Positions 36,204 to 45,586 of a DNA stretch of 64,000 bases are shown here, in pieces. The stretch lies in assembly GCA_902362965.1 (NCBI GenBank), contig CABIYQ010000006.1:124001-188000 (forward strand). Direction: 5' to 3'. Numbering within the stretch: the first letter of the stretch is position 1; each line of letters begins with the position of its first letter. The DNA is from Oscillospiraceae bacterium. GTDB lineage: Bacteria > Bacillota > Clostridia > Oscillospirales > Ruminococcaceae. The notes under the pieces were generated by a model. The model had not been told where the DNA came from. It saw only the letters and a list, made by a program, of their open reading frames with translations, and did no database searches. The position numbers were made by a program, and so were the translations under genes.

Positions 36204-37310
36204 ATGTCCATATTTAATCAAAGTCAAAAGGCTTATCTGCTTTTAGCGGACGGTACTGTTTTTGAAGGCCGCAGCTTCGGTGCAGAGGGTACTGTTATCG
36301 GTGAGGTCGTTTTTACGACTAGTCTTACCGGATATCAGGAAACGCTTACCGATCCCAGCTATTACGGTCAGATCGTTACGCAGACATTTCCGCTTATAGG
36401 AAATTACGGTGTTAACGACGGAGATTATGAGTCGGCAAGATCTTATGTCAGCGGCTATATTGTAAGGGAATGGTGTAATACTCCGTCTAACTTCCGCTGT
36501 CAGGGTAATATAGATACATTTCTTAAGGAACAGAATATTATTGGTATTCATTCTATTGATACACGCTGTCTTACAAGAATTATTCGTGAAGCAGGTGTTA
36601 TGAACGGTGTTATTACAACTGAAAATGTATATGAGAAAAAAGACGAGCTTTTAAAACAGATAAATGAATATAAAATTACTGATGCTGTAAAAAGCGTTAC
36701 AAATCCTGAAACAAGAACTTACGGAAGTGAAGATCATAAATACAAAGTGGCACTTTTTGATTTCGGTTACAAGAGAAACATAAGAAATGAACTTGTAAAT
36801 CGTGGCTGCGAGGTTATTGTTGTACCGGCTAATACTACCGCAGAGCAAATCAAGGAAATTGCTCCGGATGGTATAATGTTTTCAAATGGTCCCGGAGATC
36901 CGTCTGAAAACACTGAGGTAATAAAAAACATCAGAGAAATCGCTCAGCTTGGTATTCCGATTTTTGGAATTTGTCTGGGACATCAGCTTATGGCTTTGGC
37001 TCATGGAGCAACAACACAAAAGCTGAAATACGGTCACAGAGGTGCAAATCAGCCGGTTATCGACAAGGCTCTGGGAAAAACTTTTGTAACCAGTCAAAAC
37101 CATGGTTATGCTGTAGTAGGCGAAAGTATGGATCCTGAAATCGGAGAAGTTTCACATATTAATGCAAACGACGGGACATGCGAGGGCATGAGGTATAAAA
37201 ACATCAATGCTTTTACAGTTCAGTTCCATCCGGAAGCTCACGGCGGTCCGCAGGACACGGCTTACTTATTTGATGAATTTATTGAAATGATTAAAAAGGA
37301 GATGCACTGA
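36204..37310 (+). CDS. carA: Carbamoyl-phosphate synthase small subunit
   Basis: A 368-residue glutaminase subunit that supplies ammonia to CarB. An N-terminal domain includes TSLTGYQETLTDPSY and ends near 150. The class I amidotransferase domain has FGICLGHQLM (catalytic Cys about 255) and FHPEAHGGP. AAAGGA precedes the ATG at 36204. The carB gene follows after one base. Confidence 0.97.
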   Translation: MSIFNQSQKAYLLLADGTVFEGRSFGAEGTVIGEVVFTTSLTGYQETLTDPSYYGQIVTQTFPLIGNYGVNDGDYESARSYVSGYIVREWCNTPSNFRCQGNIDTFLKEQNIIGIHSIDTRCLTRIIREAGVMNGVITTENVYEKKDELLKQINEYKITDAVKSVTNPETRTYGSEDHKYKVALFDFGYKRNIRNELVNRGCEVIVVPANTTAEQIKEIAPDGIMFSNGPGDPSENTEVIKNIREIAQLGIPIFGICLGHQLMALAHGATTQKLKYGHRGANQPVIDKALGKTFVTSQNHGYAVVGESMDPEIGEVSHINANDGTCEGMRYKNINAFTVQFHPEAHGGPQDTAYLFDEFIEMIKKEMH

Positions 37311-37311
37311 T

Positions 37312-40300
37312 ATGCCTTTAAGACAGGATATTAAAAAAGTACTTGTAATAGGTTCCGGCCCGATTGTTATCGGACAGGCTGCCGAATTTGACTATGCAGG
37401 CACTCAGGCATGCCGTGCATTGAAACAGGAAGGACTTGAGGTTGTACTTATAAACTCAAATCCTGCTACAATTATGACAGACAAGGCTATGGCGGATAAG
37501 ATATATATTGAACCGCTGACTCTTGACGTAGTAAAAAGAATTATTGAAATTGAAAAACCTGACAGCGTTTTATCTACATTGGGCGGACAGACCGGTCTTA
37601 CTCTTTCCATGCAGCTTGCAGAAGAAGGATTTCTTGATGCTCACAATGTTAAGCTTTTGGGTGCTGATCCTCTGACAATTCACAAGGCTGAGGATAGACA
37701 GGCTTTTAAGGATACAATGGAAAAAATCGGCGAACCATGTATTCCTTCAAAGGTTGTTGAAACTATTGAAGATGCCGTTGACTTTGCAAAAGTTATCGGT
37801 TATCCTGTAATAGTCCGTCCTGCGTTTACACTTGGCGGTACAGGCGGCGGTATTGCCGAAAATGAAGAACAGCTGAGAGATATTTCCAAAAACGGTCTGA
37901 GACTTTCACCTATCACTCAGGTACTTATTGAAAAATGTATCAGCGGCTGGAAAGAAATTGAGTTTGAGGTAATCAGAGACAGTAAGGGAAATGTTATTAC
38001 AGTATGCTCTATGGAAAACTTTGACCCTGTAGGCGTGCATACGGGTGACAGTATCGTTATTGCGCCTGCCGTTACTCTTTCCGACAGAGAATATCAGATG
38101 CTTAGAACAGCGTCTCTGAATATTATTTCAGAACTTAAAGTTGAGGGCGGTTGTAACTGCCAGTTTGCACTGCATCCTGAATCAATGGAATATGCGGTTA
38201 TAGAAGTAAATCCGAGAGTTTCACGTTCTTCTGCACTTGCTTCAAAGGCTACAGGCTATCCGATCGCAAAGGTTGCTACAAGAATTGCTATCGGCTATAC
38301 TCTTGATGAAATAATCAATCAGGTTACCGGAAAAACATACGCATGCTTTGAACCAGCGCTTGACTATGTTGTAGTAAAATTCCCTAAATGGGCATTTGAC
38401 AAGTTTGTTTATGCAAAGCGTACTTTGGGTACTCAGATGAAAGCAACAGGCGAGGTTATGGCAATCGGTACAAGCTTTGAACAGGCAATGATGAAAGCAG
38501 TACGTTCAACTGAGCTTGGTGTTGATTCAATGAATATGAAGAAGTTTGCCGACTATTCAACTGAAGAGCTTCTTGAGAAAATCCCTCATGCTGATGATGA
38601 AAGAGCATTTCAGGTTTACGAGCTGTTAAAGCGTGACGTTTCTATTGAAAAGCTGCATGAAATCACTCTTATTGACGAATGGTTCCTGGACAAGCTTAAA
38701 AATCTGGTGGAACTGGAAAGATGGCTTGCAGATGGTGAGCTTACTGAAGAAAAGTATCTTTTTGCTAAGAAGTTCGGATATCTTGACAGTACAATTGAAC
38801 GCATGTCAGGGCAGAAATGTCCTCTAAGAAAGAGAGCCGTTTATAAAATGGTTGACACATGCGCAGGCGAATTTAAGGCTGAAACACCTTACTTCTATTC
38901 AACCTTTGATGAAGAAAATGAAGCAAAGCAGTTTATTGAAAGAACTGATACTGGAAAGAAAAAGGTTATTGTTTTCGGTTCAGGTCCTATCAGAATCGGT
39001 CAGGGTATCGAATTTGACTACTGTTCCGTTCATTGCGTATGGTCCTTGAAAGAAGAGGGGTATGAAGCGGTAATCTGCAACAACAATCCGGAAACAGTTT
39101 CCACTGACTTCGATACCGGAGACAGACTGTATTTTGATCCGCTTACAAAAGAGGACGTTGAATCCATTATTGAAACTGAACAGCCTTACGGCGTTGTTGT
39201 ACAGTTCGGCGGTCAGACGGCTATCAAGCTTACCCGTCATCTTGCGGATATGGGTGTAAATATACTCGGTACTTCAGCTGATAGTATTGACGCAGCAGAA
39301 GACAGAGAAAGATTTGACGAATTACTTGAAAAGTGCGAAATTCCTCGTCCGGCAGGATATACTGTCATGACGACAGAGGAAGCTGTCGAAGTTGCAGAAA
39401 AGCTTGGATATCCTGTACTGCTCCGTCCTTCATACGTTCTCGGCGGACAGAATATGATCATTGCTCATTCTGAAAAAGATGTAGTTGAGTATATGGGAAT
39501 TATCACAAGAACCATGATTGAAAATCCTGTTCTTATTGATAAATATATGATGGGCAAGGAAGTTGAAGTTGACGCTATTTGTGATGGCACTGATTTCTTG
39601 ATTCCGGGAATTATGGAGCATATTGAGCGTGCCGGAGTTCATTCGGGTGACTCAATTTCAGTATACCCTGCCCAGACATTATCTCCGGAAATTGTAGATA
39701 CCATAATTGACTATACAAAGAAGCTTGCTTTTGAACTGAAAGTAATCGGTCTTGTAAATATTCAGTATGTTGTTTATAATAATGAAGTATATGTAATTGA
39801 AGTTAATCCGCGTTCCTCAAGAACAGTACCGTATATCAGTAAGGTTACAGGTATTCCTATGGTGGATATCGCAACTAAAATTATGCTGGGATCAAGTCTT
39901 AAGGAACAAGGTTACGAAAGCGGACTTTATAAAAAGAGCAAGTATGTTGCTGTTAAGGTTCCGGTATTCTCATTTGAAAAGCTACAGGACGTTGATACTA
40001 TGCTTGGTCCTGAGATGAAATCTACAGGCGAATGTTTGGGCATTGCGGAAACATTTGAGGACGCATTGCTGAAAGGTCTTGTTGCTGCCGGATATGACCT
40101 CAAGAAAGAGGGCGGTGTGCTGATTTCAGTAAGAGATACGGACAAGCAGGAAATTATTGCCGTTGCGGACAAGTTTGCTCAGATGGGCTTTGAACTTTAC
40201 GGTACAAGCGGTACGGCAAGCACACTTAATAAGAATATGATCGCTACAAATCTTGTAAATAAGATATCTGAAGATACAGAACCTAACGTACTTTCACTTC

Positions 40301-40506
40301 TTGAAAGCGGAAAGATTCACTATGTAATTTCTACATCTGAAAAGGGAAGACTTCCGGCTAGAGATAGTGTTAAAATGCGCCGTAAATCTGTAGAGCGTTC
40401 GATTTGCAGTCTGACTGCTATTGATACTGCCAAGGCTCTTGCAAACGTACTTATGACAAACAGATCTATCGACGATGTTGAAATGATTGATATTACAAAA
40501 ATATAA
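37312..40506 (+). CDS. carB: Carbamoyl-phosphate synthase large subunit
   Basis: A 1064-residue enzyme of normal length, with two homologous ATP-grasp halves. The first starts IKKVLVIGSGPIVIGQAAEFDYAGTQ, the second KKVIVFGSGPIRIGQGIEFDY (about 548); there is a shared oligomerisation region between, and a C-terminal MGS-like domain (from about 935) for allosteric control. It makes carbamoyl phosphate for pyrimidine and arginine synthesis. AAGGAGATGCACTGAT serves both the carA end and the carB start. Confidence 0.97.
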   Translation: MPLRQDIKKVLVIGSGPIVIGQAAEFDYAGTQACRALKQEGLEVVLINSNPATIMTDKAMADKIYIEPLTLDVVKRIIEIEKPDSVLSTLGGQTGLTLSMQLAEEGFLDAHNVKLLGADPLTIHKAEDRQAFKDTMEKIGEPCIPSKVVETIEDAVDFAKVIGYPVIVRPAFTLGGTGGGIAENEEQLRDISKNGLRLSPITQVLIEKCISGWKEIEFEVIRDSKGNVITVCSMENFDPVGVHTGDSIVIAPAVTLSDREYQMLRTASLNIISELKVEGGCNCQFALHPESMEYAVIEVNPRVSRSSALASKATGYPIAKVATRIAIGYTLDEIINQVTGKTYACFEPALDYVVVKFPKWAFDKFVYAKRTLGTQMKATGEVMAIGTSFEQAMMKAVRSTELGVDSMNMKKFADYSTEELLEKIPHADDERAFQVYELLKRDVSIEKLHEITLIDEWFLDKLKNLVELERWLADGELTEEKYLFAKKFGYLDSTIERMSGQKCPLRKRAVYKMVDTCAGEFKAETPYFYSTFDEENEAKQFIERTDTGKKKVIVFGSGPIRIGQGIEFDYCSVHCVWSLKEEGYEAVICNNNPETVSTDFDTGDRLYFDPLTKEDVESIIETEQPYGVVVQFGGQTAIKLTRHLADMGVNILGTSADSIDAAEDRERFDELLEKCEIPRPAGYTVMTTEEAVEVAEKLGYPVLLRPSYVLGGQNMIIAHSEKDVVEYMGIITRTMIENPVLIDKYMMGKEVEVDAICDGTDFLIPGIMEHIERAGVHSGDSISVYPAQTLSPEIVDTIIDYTKKLAFELKVIGLVNIQYVVYNNEVYVIEVNPRSSRTVPYISKVTGIPMVDIATKIMLGSSLKEQGYESGLYKKSKYVAVKVPVFSFEKLQDVDTMLGPEMKSTGECLGIAETFEDALLKGLVAAGYDLKKEGGVLISVRDTDKQEIIAVADKFAQMGFELYGTSGTASTLNKNMIATNLVNKISEDTEPNVLSLLESGKIHYVISTSEKGRLPARDSVKMRRKSVERSICSLTAIDTAKALANVLMTNRSIDDVEMIDITKI

Positions 40507-40541
40507 ACTTTAGGGCGGAATTTTATTCCGCCTGAAAGTTT
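40505..40541 (+). terminator. Hairpin after carB, possible partial terminator
   Basis: AAACTTTAGGGCGGAA pairs with TTCCGCCTGAAAGTTT around a short loop. It lacks a downstream T-run, so it may be a weak terminator or an mRNA 3' stabiliser between the pyr genes and the inserted genes. Confidence 0.55.
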
Positions 40542-40594
40542 AATTAGAACATGTAAAAGTATACTTAAAAGGTGCAAATTATGGGAGTTGTATA

Positions 40595-41104
40595 ATGATA
40601 TTGGAAACTGAAAGAACTTATTTGAGGAAAATTGAGCAATCCGATTTCAATGCACTTTGTAAAATTCTACAGGATAAAGAAGTTATGTATGCATATGAAC
40701 ATGCGTTTAGTTGTGAAGAAGTGCAGGAATGGCTTGATAAACAGCTCAAAAGGTATAATGAAGACGGATTTGGACTTTGGGCTGTGATTTTAAAGGATAC
40801 TGATGAAATTATTGGTCAGTGTGGAATTACAATGCAGGAATATAAAAATAAAAAAGTTCCTGAAATAGGTTATCTTTTTCAAAAGGCTTTTTGGCATCAA
40901 GGGTATGCAGCGGAAACAGCAGTCGCATGTAAGGAATATGCATTTAATGTTTTGAATATTGACGAAGTTTATTCGATTATACGTGATAATAATATTACTT
41001 CTCAAAATGTAGCTAAGAAAAATGGTATGACAATTAAAGATGAATTTGTCAAGCATTATAATGGTATGGACATGCTGCATTATGTTTTTTCGGTGAAGAA
41101 GTAA
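40595..41104 (+). CDS. GNAT family N-acetyltransferase (RimJ/RimL-like)
   Basis: A 169-residue acetyltransferase. ILETERTYLRKIEQSD at the N-terminus, IGYLFQKAFWHQGYAAET (acetyl-CoA loop, about 90-107) and RDNNITSQNVAKKNGM identify the RimJ/RimL-type GNAT fold. The substrate is unknown. A GGGAG site lies 8 bases before the ATG. It is the first of five small genes inserted between carB and pyrK. Confidence 0.9.
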   Translation: MILETERTYLRKIEQSDFNALCKILQDKEVMYAYEHAFSCEEVQEWLDKQLKRYNEDGFGLWAVILKDTDEIIGQCGITMQEYKNKKVPEIGYLFQKAFWHQGYAAETAVACKEYAFNVLNIDEVYSIIRDNNITSQNVAKKNGMTIKDEFVKHYNGMDMLHYVFSVKK

Positions 41105-41126
41105 TAAATTGTTTAAGGAGGTTTAT

Positions 41127-41459
41127 ATGTCTACAAGCAAGGAATACTTAAATTTTGTATTGGAACAGTTATCCGAATTAGAAGAAATTTCACATCGTGC
41201 CATGATGGGTGAATATATAATCTATTATCGTGGAAAAATTGCAGGCGGAATTTATGATAACAGATTATTGATCAAGCCTACGGAATCTGCAAAATCAGTT
41301 ATGCCTACAGTAACCTATGAAATACCGTATAAGGGTGCAAAGGAAATGCTGTTGGTTGACAATCTGGATGACAAGGAATTTTTAAAGAAATTATTTGAAG
41401 CTATGTATGATGAACTGCCGGAGAAAAAAGTTAAAAAGAAAATACAAACTAAGGAGTAA
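41127..41459 (+). CDS. TfoX/Sxy family N-terminal domain protein
   Basis: A 110-residue protein with HRAMMGEYIIYYRGKIAGGIYDNRLLI in pieces typical of the TfoX_N fold (HRAMMGEY and IYDNRLLIK), and a Lys-rich tail. TfoX relates to competence control in proteobacteria; stand-alone N-domains in Firmicutes have no known function. The ATG at 41127 has AAGGAGG 5 bases upstream, so the earlier frame start at 41109 is rejected. Confidence 0.83.
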   Translation: MSTSKEYLNFVLEQLSELEEISHRAMMGEYIIYYRGKIAGGIYDNRLLIKPTESAKSVMPTVTYEIPYKGAKEMLLVDNLDDKEFLKKLFEAMYDELPEKKVKKKIQTKE

Positions 41460-41462
41460 TAA

Positions 41463-41969
41463 ATGAAAATTGAAATAAAACCGTTTTGCATGGAATATGC
41501 AGCAGAGCTGTCAAAGGCTTTGAATAACAAGAAAATACTTGATAATCTCAGAGACGGTATTTCTTATCCCTATACTGTAAAAGATGCCGAGGATTATATC
41601 AGTTTTATACTTGATTCGGATAAAAACAGTACTTATGTTTTTGCTGTTTGTGCAGATAATAAAGTGATAGGTACTGTAGGTGCTTTTAGGGGAAGTAATA
41701 TTCATTTCAGGACGGCTGAGCTTGGTTACTATATTGCAGAATCGTACTGGGGAAAAGGAATTATGACCGAAGCAGTTGCTCAGATATGTAATTATATTTT
41801 TGAAAATACTGATATTATCAGAATTTATGCTGAACCTTTTTCATACAATATTGGTTCATGTAAGGTTCTTGAAAAAAATGGTTTTATATGCGAAGGTATT
41901 TTAAGAAAGAATGCAGTTAAAAACGGAAAAGTTATTGATATGAAAATGTATTCAAAAGTAAAAGGATAA
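41463..41969 (+). CDS. GNAT family N-acetyltransferase
   Basis: A 168-residue acetyltransferase: IEIKPFCMEYAAELSKAL start, AELGYYIAESYWGKGIMTEA (acetyl-CoA motif, about 88-107) and NIGSCKVLEKNGF, with a C-terminal DMKMYSKV. Different from the GNAT at 40595. The AAGGAG site overlaps the stop of the TfoX-like gene, giving tight coupling. Substrate unknown. Confidence 0.9.
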   Translation: MKIEIKPFCMEYAAELSKALNNKKILDNLRDGISYPYTVKDAEDYISFILDSDKNSTYVFAVCADNKVIGTVGAFRGSNIHFRTAELGYYIAESYWGKGIMTEAVAQICNYIFENTDIIRIYAEPFSYNIGSCKVLEKNGFICEGILRKNAVKNGKVIDMKMYSKVKG

Positions 41970-42004
41970 TTTTCTTTATATCTGATTCAATGAGGTGAAT
42001 TGTT

Positions 42005-42379
42005 TTGAAAAGAGAACTTGGTATAGCAAGATGCGGACTTGCTTGTTGTTTGTGTGCAGAGAATACTCATTGTACAGGCTGTAATTCGGGAGAATGTCCT
42101 GACAAAGAATGGTGTGAAAACAGGAAATGTTCAATTGAAAAGGAAATAAGTCATTGTTATGAATGCAATGAGGACTGTAAAAGAGGATTGTTGAAAAAAA
42201 TTAAACCATACGCATTTACACTGTTCATTAAAAGATATGGTGAAGAATATTTGTTGGATTGCCTTGAATCTAATGAGAAAATGGGGATAGTGTATCATCG
42301 TGAAGGGATTACAGGAGATTATGATAATTTTACAGATTTGGAAGAACTAATAGAATTTATCAAAACAGGAAAGCGTTGA
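42005..42379 (+). CDS. DUF3795 cysteine-rich protein
   Basis: A 124-residue protein whose first 65 residues have 12 cysteines, in pairs such as CGLACCLC, CTGC, CPDKEWC, CYEC and NEDC, probably a zinc-binding domain. The rest is helical with no cysteine. This matches the DUF3795 family, function unknown. TTG start, 4 bases after GAGGTGA. Confidence 0.82.
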   Translation: MKRELGIARCGLACCLCAENTHCTGCNSGECPDKEWCENRKCSIEKEISHCYECNEDCKRGLLKKIKPYAFTLFIKRYGEEYLLDCLESNEKMGIVYHREGITGDYDNFTDLEELIEFIKTGKR

Positions 42380-42459
42380 ATTTAATTTTGCAGAAAATAA
42401 ACACCAAAAAAGATATACAAAATACATATTGATTAAATTTGTTAAAGGAGCAAAGTTTC

Positions 42460-43056
42460 ATGAAAAAAATTATGTTTGTTATACTGGAGCAATATGCCGA
42501 TTGGGAAGCTGCTTATCTGTCATCGGCGATATATATGCTAGGACAAGGTAAATTTGTAGTCAAAACAGTGTCATTGACAAAGGATATTGTTACGTCTATA
42601 GGCGGTTTTCATACAGTACCTGATTATGATATTCATTCTGTTACCGAAGACTATGAGGCTTTAATTCTGATTGGCGGAATGACATGGAGAAATGAAAATG
42701 CACAGCAAGTTAAAATGTTAGTAGAAAAATGCGTTGAAAACGGAAAAATTTTAGCAGGTATTTGTGACGCTTCTGCATTTTTAGGAACTGTTGGAGTGTT
42801 AAACAATGTCAATCATACCAGTAATGACTTGAATGATTTGAAACAATGGGCAGGCAGTGCATATACAGGAGAAGAAAAGTACATTAAAAAACAGGCGGTA
42901 AGCGATAAGAATATTGTTACTGCAAACGGTACGGCAGCGCTGGAATTTGCAAGAGAAGTAATGCTGACTTTAAAAATCGCAGAAGAAAATAAAATTATTG
43001 AATGGTATAATTTTCATAAGCTGGGTTGTTATAATGCGCCTATGCCGAAGATGTAA
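42460..43056 (+). CDS. DJ-1/PfpI family protein (type 1 glutamine amidotransferase-like)
   Basis: A 198-residue protein. MKKIMFVILEQYADWE at the N-terminus and LAGICDASAFLG (nucleophile Cys about 101) are typical of DJ-1/PfpI proteins of the YajL/YDR533C kind. Possible roles are protein or metabolite repair or hydrolase activity; none can be told apart here. The frame opens at 42439, but AAGGAG 10 bases before the ATG at 42460 supports that start. Confidence 0.86.
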   Translation: MKKIMFVILEQYADWEAAYLSSAIYMLGQGKFVVKTVSLTKDIVTSIGGFHTVPDYDIHSVTEDYEALILIGGMTWRNENAQQVKMLVEKCVENGKILAGICDASAFLGTVGVLNNVNHTSNDLNDLKQWAGSAYTGEEKYIKKQAVSDKNIVTANGTAALEFAREVMLTLKIAEENKIIEWYNFHKLGCYNAPMPKM

Positions 43057-43079
43057 ATTTATTATGAAAGGAAAGATAT

Positions 43080-43850
43080 ATGAAGTACACACAGGGAAAA
43101 TATCAGGTTTTAGAAAAAAAAGCGTTGGCAAAGGATATTTTCAGTATTGTTATCCTTTGCCCTGAAATCGCACAGGTCGCTGTTCCCGGACAGTTTGTTC
43201 ACATTCTGCCGGAGGGCTGTACTTTAAGACGTCCCATTTCGATTTGTGATATTGATAAAGAAAAAGGAACACTGAGAATAGTATTTATTGTAAAAGGGGA
43301 CGGTACTAAGCAGATTGCTGAAATAAATGAGGGCAGTCTTATTGATATGCTTGCACCTCTTGGTCACGGTTTTACAGTAGACGAGTCTTTCAAAAAGGTT
43401 GTGCTTGTTGGCGGAGGAATCGGTACTCCTCCTATGCTGCCTTTGGCGAAAATTTACGGAGAAAAAGCTACAGTAATTTCAGGTTTCAGAAGTGCGGAAG
43501 CTGTAATTTTGCAGGAAGATTTCAAAAAGACAGGTGCTGAAACTATTTTATGCACTGATGACGGAACTACAGGCAGAAAGGGTTTTGTTACAGAACCTCT
43601 TAAAGAACTTCTTGAACAGGGAAGTATTGACGCAGTTTATGCATGCGGTCCTATGCCTATGCTGAAAAATATTGCCTCACTTGCAGACCAAACAAATGTT
43701 TACTGTGAAGTTTCACTTGAAGAAAGAATGGGCTGCGGAATCGGTGCATGTCTGGTATGTGCATGTAAAACCAAAAAAGACGGTGAGGAGCATTTTGCAC
43801 ATGTATGTAAAAACGGTCCTGTATTTAATGCAAAGGAGGTAATCTGGTAA
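43080..43850 (+). CDS. pyrK: Dihydroorotate dehydrogenase electron-transfer subunit PyrK
   Basis: A 256-residue FAD and [2Fe-2S] protein. It has RRPISICDID (FAD), VLVGGGIGTPPMLPLAK (NAD) and the cluster ligands CGIGACLVCAC then HVCKNGP (about 220-250). It passes electrons from dihydroorotate to NAD. AAAGGAAAG lies 5 bases upstream. Its TAA overlaps the pyrD ATG. Confidence 0.96.
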   Translation: MKYTQGKYQVLEKKALAKDIFSIVILCPEIAQVAVPGQFVHILPEGCTLRRPISICDIDKEKGTLRIVFIVKGDGTKQIAEINEGSLIDMLAPLGHGFTVDESFKKVVLVGGGIGTPPMLPLAKIYGEKATVISGFRSAEAVILQEDFKKTGAETILCTDDGTTGRKGFVTEPLKELLEQGSIDAVYACGPMPMLKNIASLADQTNVYCEVSLEERMGCGIGACLVCACKTKKDGEEHFAHVCKNGPVFNAKEVIW

Positions 43851-44761
43851 TGGCTGATTTATCTGTTAAAATAGCCGGAGTGGAATTTAAAAATCCGGTA
43901 ATTCCTGCATCGGGAGTTTTTGGTTACGGTCGTGAATATGAGGAGCTTTTTCCGCTCTCAAAACTGGGCGGCATTGCAACAAAGGGCACTACTATAACAA
44001 AGCGTAACGGTAATCTTTCTCCGAGAATTGCTGAAACTCCATCGGGTATGCTCAATTCTGTGGGTTTGCAGAATCCCGGCATTGATAAATTTATTTCGGA
44101 AGAACTTCCTAATCTTATGACAAAAGATACAGTTATACTTGCAAATATTGCGGGTTCTACAGCGGATGAGTGCGTAGAAATTGCAAGAAAACTTGATGAA
44201 ACAGACGTTCACATGATAGAGCTTAATATTTCTTGTCCTAACGTTAAGCAGGGAGGAATGGCTTTTGGAGCGACATGCGATGGAGCTGCCGGTATTACTA
44301 AGCGAGTAAGACAGGCAACTAAAAAACCTCTTGTTGTCAAGCTGTCACCAAATGTTACAAGTATTGCAGAAATTGCAAAATCTGTTGAAGCCGAGGGAGC
44401 AGACGCTCTTTCACTGATAAATACAGTTCTGGGAATGAGGATTGATATTAATACAAAAAGACCGATACTAAAAAACAATATGGGAGGAATGTCCGGTCCG
44501 GCAATACTGCCAATTGCTGTAAGAATGGTTTGGCAGACAGCTAATGCTGTTAATATTCCGATTATTGGCATGGGCGGTATTTCAAGCGGCAATGACGCTG
44601 TTGAAATGATGATGGCAGGTGCCAGCGCAGTACAGGTAGGAGCTGCTATTTTCACTGATCCTTATGCTCCTATTAAGATTATAGACGGTATAAACGATTA
44701 CCTTGACAGTAATAATATTAAGTCTGTTAATGAAATAATCGGTTCAGTTCAGCCGTGGTAG
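43850..44761 (+). CDS. pyrD: Dihydroorotate dehydrogenase B (NAD), catalytic subunit
   Basis: A 303-residue FMN-dependent class 1B enzyme that oxidises dihydroorotate to orotate. NPVIPASGVFGYG (about 15) and the catalytic cysteine in ELNISCPNVKQGG (about 131) are seen, followed by GMGGISSGNDAVEMM near the C-terminus. It is coupled to pyrK by a TAATG overlap. Together they form the PyrDB-PyrK complex. Confidence 0.96.
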   Translation: MADLSVKIAGVEFKNPVIPASGVFGYGREYEELFPLSKLGGIATKGTTITKRNGNLSPRIAETPSGMLNSVGLQNPGIDKFISEELPNLMTKDTVILANIAGSTADECVEIARKLDETDVHMIELNISCPNVKQGGMAFGATCDGAAGITKRVRQATKKPLVVKLSPNVTSIAEIAKSVEAEGADALSLINTVLGMRIDINTKRPILKNNMGGMSGPAILPIAVRMVWQTANAVNIPIIGMGGISSGNDAVEMMMAGASAVQVGAAIFTDPYAPIKIIDGINDYLDSNNIKSVNEIIGSVQPW

Positions 44762-44771
44762 GAGATATAAG

Positions 44772-45209
44772 ATGAAAATTATGGCTGTTGATTTTGGAGA
44801 TTCCCGAACAGGTATTGCATGCTGTGACAAATCAGAAATGCTTGCATCTCCTGTTTGTGTTATAAATGAAAGAGACTTTGAAGAGTGCATAAAAAAAACC
44901 GCTCGGACGGCGGTTGAAAATAAAGCTGATATTATAGTAGTGGGATATCCTAAAAATATGAATAATACGCTTGGCGACCGTGCCGAAAAATGTCAGCTTT
45001 TTGCTGAAAAGCTTAAGGAGCTAACCGGAAAACCCGTTGAACTTTGGGATGAAAGAAATACTACCGTTTCGGCACACAATTACCTGAACGTAACAAATAC
45101 AAGAGGGAAAAAACGCAAGGCTGTGGTTGACGCTGTTGCGGCGACAATTATTCTTGAAAGCTATATGGGATACCGTAAAAACAGCGGTAAAAGTATTAAT
45201 GAACTTTAG
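44772..45209 (+). CDS. ruvX: YqgF/RuvX family RNase H-fold protein (Holliday junction resolvase-like)
   Basis: A 145-residue protein with MAVDFGDSRTGIACCD at the N-terminus, VGYPKNMNNTLGDRAEKCQ and ELWDERNTTVSAHN, the three conserved YqgF blocks. YqgF acts in 16S rRNA 5'-end maturation and is also proposed as a resolvase. It is 10 bases downstream of pyrD and ends 2 bases before a convergent gene. Confidence 0.92.
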   Translation: MKIMAVDFGDSRTGIACCDKSEMLASPVCVINERDFEECIKKTARTAVENKADIIVVGYPKNMNNTLGDRAEKCQLFAEKLKELTGKPVELWDERNTTVSAHNYLNVTNTRGKKRKAVVDAVAATIILESYMGYRKNSGKSINEL

Positions 45210-45211
45210 TT

Positions 45212-45586
45212 TTATTTTTCTGACTTTTCAGTTTTAGAGAATAATTCTTTAACGCCTGTTATCAGCACAAAAACTGCAAATATTTTAGTTAGATAATCAT
45301 TGCCGATGCTTTTGGCAATGTAGGTTCCGGCAACTGCGCTCAAAACGCCGCAGATAATTGCCGGAACTATTTTTTTCCATTTTACCAGCTTATTTTTAGT
45401 ATGAATAATAAGTGCCGCTGCCGCTATGGGAATGAAAAAAAGCAAATTTACTCCCTGAGCAGTCAGTTGTTCCATACCCGCAATGAGCGTCATGTAAAGG
45501 ATAAGTATCATTCCGCCGCCTAGTCCCATAGACGCAAGAATTCCTGTTAAAAAAGCCGAAATATAAAATAATATATTCATTTGCAA
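45212..45586 (-). CDS. Half-length TauE/SafE membrane transporter, second gene
   Basis: A 124-residue protein with about four membrane helices and the family loop GLGGGMILILYMTLIAG near residues 20-36. Normal TauE/SafE proteins are 240-270 residues, so this and the partner gene each encode one half. The TTG start at 45586 is better placed for GGAG than the ATG at 45580, which overlaps the partner's stop as ATGA. Likely exporter of sulfite, sulfonate or related anion; the substrate is inferred only from family. Confidence 0.86.
   Translation of the reverse strand: MQMNILFYISAFLTGILASMGLGGGMILILYMTLIAGMEQLTAQGVNLLFFIPIAAAALIIHTKNKLVKWKKIVPAIICGVLSAVAGTYIAKSIGNDYLTKIFAVFVLITGVKELFSKTEKSEK

Noticed and set aside
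44209..44655. 148-residue antisense frame in pyrD
   Set aside because: Shadow frame created by codon bias; pyrD motifs are complete on the plus strand.
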